A DNA stretch of 64,000 nt from Campanula takesimana (Eukaryota; Streptophyta; Magnoliopsida; Asterales; Campanulaceae), in NCBI GenBank assembly GCA_026119855.1, contig JAOWBW010000036.1:2108001-2172000 (forward strand), written 5' to 3'. The notes below the pieces were generated by a model. It worked only from the letters and a program-made list of their open reading frames with translations, was not told the DNA's origin and made no database searches. Positions within the stretch are counted from its first letter, which is position 1; the number at the start of each line of letters is the position of its first letter. The translations under genes and the position numbers were made by a program. Positions 57,430-64,000 of the stretch are shown here, piece after piece.

Positions 57430-58577
57430 TGTTGGAAAAAGTGTGGTTTTGAAGGAAATTATAAGGAATTTCCATAAGGGTAATTTTGTCTAATGACAAA
57501 ATTGATTATGAGTTTGTATTCTACTCCATGAGAAGAATGAAATCAAGTATTAATTTATTCAAAATAGTTATTGGATGAATGAGATATGAATGCTAAAAGT
57601 AAGTAGGTTGGAAAGTGAAAATGTGGTTATCCCACATTGGAAGGGAAATGAACTTATTGCTAGTATATAGACTTGGGCACTAGAGTAGTGTTCAAGACTA
57701 AGTAGCATAGAGGCGCTCTCTCGCGCGCAGGGGGGGTGCAAATCAAGTTCCAATTTGGCTTGCGAGGTGCTTACACGTGCATGGGCGCGTCCTGCGGACA
57801 CGAATGTAGCACCGAAATGGCCTAGTCGAACCAACCCACCTTTTGTCATATTTTTTATTATGTAAATCAAAAATTAATGAGCAGTTTTGATTTCAAACGA
57901 GTGTAACTGTCAAGGATCATTTGCTGTCTTAATTTCGTATTAAGTGACAGCAAATAAAAACTGATTAAACCCAAATTAATTGTGTTTAATTTCGGGTTAA
58001 TGGCTGATATCAGTTTTGATTCTTGCCTTTTCACAGCTACAAAAAGGAGAGCTCACGGCCATTTTTGGAACACACTGAAACAGATCCTCTACCATCTCTC
58101 TTTGTTGCATATTGCTTCCAATTTTTTTTGGCCTCCTTGCATATTACGAAAAGGTGATACTGTCCAAGCACATTTCAACTTGCCGGGAAACTTAGGTGCA
58201 AAGTGCCCCCGGTCCGCACGTTCTATCCTGGGAGACTAGTGTTCCGAGCAAACTCAAGCACACGTGATGAGGGGACGAATAAGTCTTAAGGAGACAGTGA
58301 CTAGCATTGGGCTCATGCAAACAACGATCAATTTTACTTTTCTGTATTTCCAGTTTATTTTCAATTTATTATTTTGTACTTGTTGTTCTTTCTGTTGTAA
58401 ACCACTAACACTTATAAGCCTAGGAAGCTACCATTGAGCACCAAATCGAAGGACCTTTGGGTGGGCTTGTAATGAACTCAGATGCTTGTGCTCAGTGAGT
58501 TAAGTGCGTGGTGCTTATAGCGGGTCGAACCTTCAGGCTCGGGTCGTTATACTATCACTTACTAGTTCATCTATAAC
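57430..58577 (+). repeat. Element A 3' LTR (right end approximate)
   Basis: Starts TGTTGGAAAAAGTG after the purine tract. Contains the copia-like block 'atcccacattggaaggg' at about 57630 and a TATA-like tatata near 57662. A GC-rich patch (57712-57800) lies downstream of that box, unlike the other families. The end is set at TAACA (58577) by symmetry with the TGTT start. ATCA at 58557 is another candidate. No second copy is in the window to check. Confidence 0.65.
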
Positions 58578-58756
58578 AAATTTTAAAATTTTGTTAAGAT
58601 AGCTAAATTAATCATCGTTGCTATTTTATCTAATTTCATTTGTGTTAAGACTATTAAATTAAATGAGAAATCTCCAAAACGGAAAACATGGAGTATGTTT
58701 TGTTATTCTAAGATTAATGTAGGACTCCGTTTACAAAACATTGGGATTGCAAAATA
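58578..58756. other. Unassigned AT-rich sequence
   Basis: Flank of element A. No ORF, repeat or terminal structure recognised. Confidence 0.4.
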
Positions 58757-59005
58757 CTCCCTCCGTCTCAAAATGATCTTCGTTTTTTTTCGACGTTACT
58801 ACAAAGGAATTTTGAGCAATGATTTTAGGTTGATTTAATTATCCTAATGAAATTCAAAAATTTATTATAGATAGTATTGTTGATTGTGTGTCAATAACAA
58901 GTATTAGATTTTCATTAGGATAAATAAATCAATCTAAAATTATTGCTCAAATTTCATTCGTAGTAACGTCGGAAAAAGTGTGAAGATCTTTTTAGGACTT
59001 GGGAG
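58757..59005. mobile_element. Stowaway-like MITE 1 (249 bp)
   Basis: Terminal inverted repeats of about 45 bp (CTCCCTCCGTCTCAAAATGA… and its imperfect complement ending …CTTGGGAG), flanked by TA on both sides (58755-58756, 59006-59007). Noncoding; it would depend on a Tc1/mariner-type transposase in trans. Confidence 0.88.
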
Positions 59006-59007
59006 TA

Positions 59008-59685
59008 TGTATTAGTATTACTATTACTCAATTACTCAAAGTCAATGAAAAACAAGTGCCACCAAACAATCATTCGCTCTTTATTAAGGTTGATTATTTA
59101 TTTTGAGTGAGGAATTCATCTTTCACAAACTCACAAGTAACAACGAAAGCTTAATTAGGCTTACTTCTACATGGTGATTAATTAGAGCCTTTTCAAAATT
59201 TGTCTAAATACTCAATTTCTTTGTCACGCTTGGCTTTTATCCCAGTCTGTTGACAGGCTCTTGTCATGACCATAATTTATTTATGCTCCCTCAGTCTCAA
59301 ATTTTATAGTGATATTCAAATTTGTTCCTCATCTACGCTGGGTATGATTATCAGTTTAAATCCAACAGGGTCAATTCAACCTCAACACGGGTTAACTCAA
59401 ACTCATCATCAACATGGGCCGGCTCTGATACCATATTAAAATTGGGTCCTCATCCCCTTAAAATGTCTTGTTAAGAGATGAGGTTATCCATTTTATATAG
59501 TTGATCAATTTTATTCTTCAAGTGGATATGGGATACACGAGACTTCAACAAGTGACTTGTTAAAAGAGTCACTATATGAATGCACGGGAACTAAAAAACA
59601 AATACTCTAATAATGTTGATACTGCTAGGTGTCGTGAGTATTAAAAATTAAAGTATGAAAGAGAATGTAGAGGGAAGAGTAAGTA
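59008..59685. other. Intergenic stretch with a possible TRIM-like remnant
   Basis: The plus strand carries GGCTCTGATACCA at 59421-59433, the complement of the copia primer site. It is followed to the right by sequence with a minus-strand TATATAAAA (near 59497-59505) that could be a short LTR. No second LTR or coding region was found, so a TRIM or degraded copia end is only a suggestion. A lone MITE-like end (ctccctcagtctc) occurs at 59286-59298. Confidence 0.35.
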
Positions 59686-59948
59686 CTCACTCTGTCCATT
59701 TTGAATTGGAAAAAAACGTCGATATACGGGAATTAATGAAAAAGTGAAAAAGATGATGTGTTGTGAAGGTAGATAGTTGTGTAGAAGAGAGAAAGTGTGG
59801 TAGGAAATAATATGTGGGTTAGTTGATGTGAGTATGACAAGTGAGACCCATAATTGAAAATTATTAAAAACTTTATTTCTTGAATTTCGCACTTTTAATA
59901 GAACACCAAAAACGACAAATTTTACAATTTCAAATGGGATGGAGTGAG
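59686..59948. mobile_element. Stowaway-like MITE 2 (263 bp)
   Basis: Inverted ends CTCACTCTGTCCATTTTGAA… and …TTTCAAATGGGATGGAGTGAG, flanked by TA (59684-59685, 59949-59950). No coding potential. The minus-strand ORF overlapping it is incidental. Confidence 0.82.
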
Positions 59949-60165
59949 TAAATTCTTTTTGAGAGTAGGCAAAATAGGCCGCATTGAATTAAAAATCTAT
60001 ATATATTAAAAGCTTAGGTAGAGGGTTGTGGATTCGCCACGTGGACAATTTTGGCTAGAGCTTGCTTTTGGTGAAGTCATGTCATCACCATCTTAAATTT
60101 TAAGTGACTTTTGATATTCTTTTTATTAACTAATAACATTAGTTAAAGATAATAGTTATTATATA

Positions 60166-60454
60166 CTCCCTCCGTTTCATGTGAATTGAGACCAAAATTT
60201 TTGGAACAAAAACCAAGGAAAAGTAAGAGAGAGAAATAGGGGGGAGGAGGTGTTTGTAAGTGTGAAAAATTAAATAGGAGAGAGAATGAGTGGGAGGAAT
60301 AGTAAGTTGATTGGTGTATGTGAGTGTAAAAGTAAAGTAGGAGAGATAATGAGTGGGAGAAATAGTAAAGATTCTTTGCCATTTTGGGCAGTCTCAATTG
60401 ATGTGGAATGGACGAAAAAAGAAATAAGTCTCAATTCACATGAAACGGGGGGAG
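60166..60454. mobile_element. Stowaway-like MITE 3 (289 bp) in the Helitron
   Basis: Inverted ends CTCCCTCCGTTTCATGTGAA… and …TTCACATGAAACGGGGGGAG, TA on both sides (60164-60165, 60455-60456). Inserted in the minisatellite. Confidence 0.88.
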
Positions 60455-60571
60455 TATGTTAACTATTATTATTAATAGTATTAGTTAACCATAATAGTTA
60501 CTTATATACGTTAACTATTACTATTAATAGTATTAGTTAGCCATAATAGTTACTATATAAGTTAAGTATTA

Positions 60572-60820
60572 CTCCCTCTGTTCCTAAATGAGTGTCCATT
60601 TTCAGGAAATTTTTGTCCCAAAATGTGTGTCCATTTTGATCATAACTTTGTCCCTAAATGTTTTTTTTTCGAAAAAAATTTCACCGGTCTCTTTATACTT
60701 GCAAAAACTAAATGTTTTAAAAGAGGATTACAAGATTATATATGAATTTTGCCACCAAATTGTACAAAAAATTATGACCCTTAAAATGAAATTTGGACAC
60801 TCATTTAGGGACAGAGGTTG
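60572..60820. mobile_element. Stowaway-like MITE 4 (about 249 bp) in the Helitron
   Basis: Ends CTCCCTCTGTTCCTAAATGA… and …TCATTTAGGGACAGAGGTTG, flanked by TA. Same family as MITE 5, which follows after a 14-bp gap. The right end is slightly diverged, so its last bases are approximate. Confidence 0.8.
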
Positions 60821-60834
60821 TACTACAAATAGTA

Positions 60835-61055
60835 CTCCCTCTGTCCCTAAATGAGTGTCTATTTTCAAGAAATCTTTGTCACAAAATGATTGTCTTTTTT
60901 TAGCATAAATTTGTCCCTAAATGTTTTTTTTTCGAAAAAAATTTCACCGGTCTCTTTTTACGTGCAAAACTAAATGTTTGAAAAGGAAATTGCAATATTA
61001 TATATGAATCTTTGCCTAAAATGAAATTTGGACACTCATTTAAGGACATAGGTAG
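60835..61055. mobile_element. Stowaway-like MITE 5 (about 221 bp) in the Helitron
   Basis: Shares with MITE 4 the 5' end (CTCCCTCTGTCCCTAAATGA), the internal block 'ttcgaaaaaaatttcaccgg' and the inverted 3' end. TA at 60833-60834 and 61056-61057. Shorter than MITE 4 by an internal deletion. Confidence 0.8.
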
Positions 61056-61285
61056 TATTAGTTAACTATAATAGCTACTATATAAGTTAACTATTACTAT
61101 TAATAGTATTAGCTAACGATAATAGTTAATATATAACTTAACAAATACTATTAATAGTATTAGTTAATCATTATAGTTACAAAATAGGTTAACTGTTACT
61201 ATTAAAAGCACTAATTAACTACAATAGTTAGTACTATAAGTTAACTTTTACTATTAATATTATTACTTAATTATAATAGTTATTT

Positions 61286-61325
<40 letters not shown>

Positions 61326-61496
61326 TATTACTATTAATAGTATTAGGTAATTATAATAATTATTATATAAGTTAATTATTATTATTTAATAATATTAGTT
61401 AATTATATTAACTACTATACTAATTAATCATAATTTAAAAAAACATTTTTAATGTAGTGTAAAAATATATTATTCTATTAATAGATTAGAATATCT

Positions 61497-61509
61497 CGTG
61501 CGGAGCACG
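61497..61509 (+). other. Helitron 3' terminal hairpin
   Basis: CGTGC stem, GGA loop, GCACG stem, the subterminal rolling-circle stop signal of Helitrons. Confidence 0.87.
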
Positions 61510-61522
61510 GGTTACTTCCTAG

Positions 61523-62053
61523 TATATCAAATGTTTGAGTTAATAACATTTGATATTTGATATGGGTCGCTGAAAAAAAAAAAAAACTAATATTTATTGT
61601 GAGACGGAGAGAGCACGTACTTGCAATACCATTTTGACAGAAGACATGAAAAAGTAGTACTCCATCGATATTAAACAGCTCATTTAAAGATAGTCTATTT
61701 TTTTTAGGGTGCCAGTTTAGACCCTTAAATCATATAAGACCCTTCCAATTAAATCCTGAAGTTTTTTTTCGTCACATTATGCCTTGAAATGAAAAATGTT
61801 GGCTTGTTAAGGTCTTTTGACGGAATTCGTTAAAAACACAATTAAAAGGCATGTGTCATGCACGTGATTAATATAATTGGGTAGCTTGAAGTTGACATTT
61901 CTATTAATGGGCTAATTTAAAATTCCTAAAAGTAAAAGGGATTAAAATGTGAAACCATTAGTATCTGGAACAAGAGCTTGCAGAGCTTTTTCAACTTCAA
62001 TTAAAGAGCTTTTTCAACTTCAATTAAATTAATAGCCTTACTAGAAGCATAAC
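61523..62053. other. Unassigned AT-rich sequence with a 2 x 23-bp repeat
   Basis: No gene seen. 'agagctttttcaacttcaat' begins a 23-bp unit present twice in tandem at 61982-62027. A possible degraded MITE end (tgagacggagagag) is near 61602. Confidence 0.5.
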
Positions 62054-62275
62054 TGTTGAGATATGCAAATATCTCGCCAATATCTTGATTGTTATTTTTT
62101 GTATTTATATTTCCTATTTTTGATAATTGTAAATAGAGTAGGGGATATTGTCAAATATTCCGGGTAGCATAGTTTTAGGGATTTGATAGGAATCCGCCTG
62201 TATAAATACATGATGTACACGGCTTTGGTGATCAAGGGAAAATCATTCTAAGTTTTCCTCCTATACACGGTTTCA
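62054..62275 (+). repeat. Element H 5' LTR (Ale-like copia, about 222 bp)
   Basis: TGTTGAGATATGC… to …GGTTTCA, with a TATA box (TATAAATA) at 62201-62208. Followed by 'atatccagagc', which looks like a mutated TATCAGAGC primer site. A short LTR of this size, with the gag that follows, fits the Ale/Retrofit group. No second LTR in the window. Confidence 0.7.
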
Positions 62276-62299
62276 ACTTCATATCCAGAGCTTGCAAAG

Positions 62300-62997
62300 A
62301 TGCCAGGCGAAAAAGTCAGTGGAGAAAAGGTGGCGGCCATAGATGAGCGGCACTCTCCATATTTTCTGGCGGCAAGTGATAACCGGGGCATGATTCTCAC
62401 TCATGTCCAATTAGAGGGGGAGAATTATGAAGAGTGGGCTAGGGTTTTTAGGGGCTCGTTGAGGTCTAAGACAAAAAGCTCTTTCATTGATGAGACGATC
62501 GAACGGCCTACCAAAGCATCTGAATTAGAGCTTTGGCAGACCGTGAACTTAATGGTGGTTTCTTGGATTTTCAACACTATTGAGACAGGTCTTCGTTCCA
62601 CTGTATCTTATGTGGAAAATGCGAAGATGGTATAGGACGATTTGAAGGAGAGATTTTCAGTTGGTAATGGACCAAGGGTTCAACAATTGAAGGCCGATCT
62701 CGGCAACTGTAAACAACAGAAAGGTGAGAGTGTGGTGGCTTATTGTGGACTGGTGAAGTAACTCTGGGATGAACTGAATGACTTTGATGCGCATCCGACC
62801 TGTTCGTGTTCAGGTTGTAAGTGTAATGTTAGTACGAAGTTGGTTTAACGGTGTGAAGAAGAGAAGGTTCATCAGTTTGTTATGGGGTTAGAAACTTCAA
62901 AATTTGACACCATGAAATCAACCATACTGAACACAGAGTCTTTTCCTAGTGTTAATAAGGCGTACTCTATGGTTGTAAGGGAATAAAGGGTTTGTGG
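62300..62997 (+). pseudogene. gag: Element H gag, broken
   Basis: Starts ATG (MPGEKVSGEKV). Copia gag features: LTHVQLEGENYEEWARVF, LWQTVNLMVVSWIFNTIE, then LWDELNDFDAHPTCSCSGCK and EEEKVHQFVMGL. Four in-frame stops by point change: TAG 62633-62635 (a Trp position), TAA near 62759 and near 62846, and TAA near 62983. Interrupted at about 62998 by LTR I before the zinc knuckle would be reached. The element is dead. Confidence 0.85.
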
Positions 62998-64000
62998 TGT
63001 AGGGTTTTGAGGCGGCATGCGCAGCGGAAACGGAAATAGAAAAATCAACAAAACCCTAAGTCCTAAGAACCATTCATGATGATTACATTAATAAGAATAT
63101 GAATTTAGAATGCTAACCGTTGTTGTGCATTTACAATTTTTAATTTGGATCTTCAAATCTTCAAGTTTTCAAGCTTTATGATTTGATCTTCTCCACGTTC
63201 TTCGAATCACGATCACAGGAACACGAACTTGAGATGCTAAAACAAGCATCCTCTATATGTATCCACACGCGAACGAATATCTAGAAAGATTCTAGATCTG
63301 GACTACTAGATCCCATCATTAGAAAACACGTTTTTCTAATCTTCAAATTCAAAGGCTATATGAATTTTGGTGTTTTTTGAGCTTTTGATTCTCATTCTAG
63401 GCTCAAGAATATGTTTCTCAAACATATGGATTACCCATGAATAATGGCTGGTGAAAGAGGATTATTTATACTCTAAAATCCTTAACATTTAAGGACCATT
63501 GAGACCTAATCCCGTCACCCTAATTATTCTGCTGTAATTTTGGCCCAGACACTCTGGCACGGTCGTGCTCACAAACTGGAACGGTCGTGCCAAAGGGTGC
63601 AAATGTTTATAACCTTCTGGCATGGTCGTGCTCACAAACTGGCACAACCGTGACCGCCAAAAATTCAGCCTTTTGCCTTTTTAACAATTCATTCTTTTGT
63701 GTATGACCCCATAGGATTATATTAAGTTGTTAATGAGTCCAACAAGGTCAAACTCATAAATCATGAGCGGGCTCTAGCAAGCCATCATGATTACCCAATT
63801 AATACAACTTAACGAAGTTCGTTTATCCTTATAGAACATATCACAATCCTTTTGTCACGCGATATCATATTGAACATAAGTCATGGTCCACGTCAACTTA
63901 TATTGTTCAATGCTTTTTCGATCCCGAGTAGATTGATATGAGCAAATGATATTGAACACATCAATTCATTTGAGTGTGGCCACGCATTTCATCAATCTTA
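62998..64000 (-). repeat. Element I: LTR of a D-related copia, cut by window end
   Basis: Starts TGTAGGGTTTTGAGGCGGC, aligned with the D LTR start (TGTTGGGTTTTGAGGCACC), and follows it for 1 kb. Minus-strand TATA-like tatttata at 63463-63470. GGCACGGTCGTGC units at 63556-63568, 63578-63591 and a diverged one near 63618. The insertion is in H gag. Orientation is inferred from D. The other end and the duplication (left candidate tgtgg) are outside. Confidence 0.82.

Larger units (their letters stand above)
1..58577 (+). mobile_element. Element A: host Ty1/copia retrotransposon (outermost layer, 5' end outside window)
   Basis: A plus-strand copia element whose pieces read continuously once the insertions are removed. 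The pieces are 1-1430 (integrase to early RT), 9467-10623 (RT, RNase H and start of the 3' UTR), 57002-57429 (rest of the 3' UTR and polypurine tract) and a 3' LTR from 57430. Removing B rejoins the coding frame at gataa. Removing C and D rejoins the 3' UTR at gttac. Several stop codons and a frameshift show it is dead. Domain style suggests the Tork/TAR/Angela side of copia, but I cannot fix the lineage. The right end (about 58577) is a guess, because the 5' LTR needed to define it lies off-window. Confidence 0.8.
60110..61440. repeat. About 50-bp AT-rich minisatellite inside the Helitron (interrupted)
   Basis: Units resemble 'gttaactattactattaatagtattagttaa' plus 'ccataatagttactatataa', each nearly palindromic around ACTATTAATAGT. 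Units are seen before MITE 3 (60128-60165), between MITEs 3 and 4 (60455-60571) and after MITE 5 (61056-61440), with increasing divergence to the right. A pure (TA)n run occupies about 61291-61324. Confidence 0.85.
59996..61522 (+). mobile_element. Non-autonomous Helitron
   Basis: The 5' end is TCTATATATATTAAAAGC, a standard plant Helitron start. The 3' end has the hairpin CGTGC-GGA-GCACG (61497-61509) followed 9 nt later by terminal CTAG. It lies between a host A (59995) and T (61523), the expected AT target, with no duplication. No Rep/helicase coding. The interior is a minisatellite carrying three MITEs. Confidence 0.85.

Noticed and set aside
59421..59433. Complete TRIM or Cassandra element
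   Set aside because: Primer-site complement and a possible LTR-like flank only; no second LTR, no purine tract and no 5S-like block seen. Kept as a low-confidence remnant.
61291..61324. (TA)n run as a functional element
   Set aside because: A simple microsatellite within the Helitron's AT-rich array; nothing ties it to a function.

Overview
The window is a gene-poor, AT-rich stretch of a flowering-plant nuclear genome, probably a eudicot. The evidence is the density of Ty1/copia and Ty3/gypsy LTR retrotransposons with plant-type primer sites (TGGTATCAGAGC), a Helitron and several Stowaway-like MITEs. I see no host cellular gene, tRNA, rRNA or CRISPR array. Nearly everything from 1 to about 58,577 is one Russian-doll nest of LTR elements. 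I label them A to I and resolve them by 5-bp target-site duplications (TSDs).

Layers. A (copia, +, oldest) runs in pieces from the left edge to about 58,577. B (copia, -) sits in A's reverse transcriptase at 1431-9466, TSD gataa. C (gypsy, -) sits in A's 3' region at 10624-22024, TSD gttac, and carries a truncated copia G (16013 to about 19150). D (copia, -) spans 22030-56996, TSD gttac. E (Sirevirus-like copia, +) lies inside D's left LTR at 22659-49440, TSD gtcga. F (Sirevirus-like, -) lies inside E's 5' LTR at 23130-36531, TSD cacat. After A's 3' LTR comes about 3.5 kb with five MITEs, a Helitron full of an AT-rich minisatellite and a possible TRIM remnant. Last is a decayed Ale-like copia (H) interrupted by a D-like LTR (I) that runs off the window.

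The only apparently intact coding set belongs to F. It has gag (807 aa), pol (1108 aa, all catalytic residues present) and a third gene downstream of pol. E carries the same three genes with nonsense and frameshift damage. In both copies the third gene looks spliced: a 14-codon first exon behind its own TATA box and pyrimidine-rich leader, a GT-AG intron, then a long second exon, in phase in both copies. The intron, the pol-ORF3 spacer, the LTRs and parts of the coding sequence are loaded with an oriented ATGCGCCT motif. Gag and pol are out of frame with each other, and an 85-nt GT-AG candidate intron at the junction would bring them into one frame.

A second pattern crosses families. LTRs of B/G, D/I and the gypsy C each carry, roughly 75-230 bp upstream of their TATA box, short palindromes with the same core (CGGTCG, or CGGCCG/CGGGCG) but family-specific arms. 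I regard this, the spliced Sirevirus ORF3 and the ATGCGCCT saturation as the observations most worth following up. All identities and counts were made by eye.
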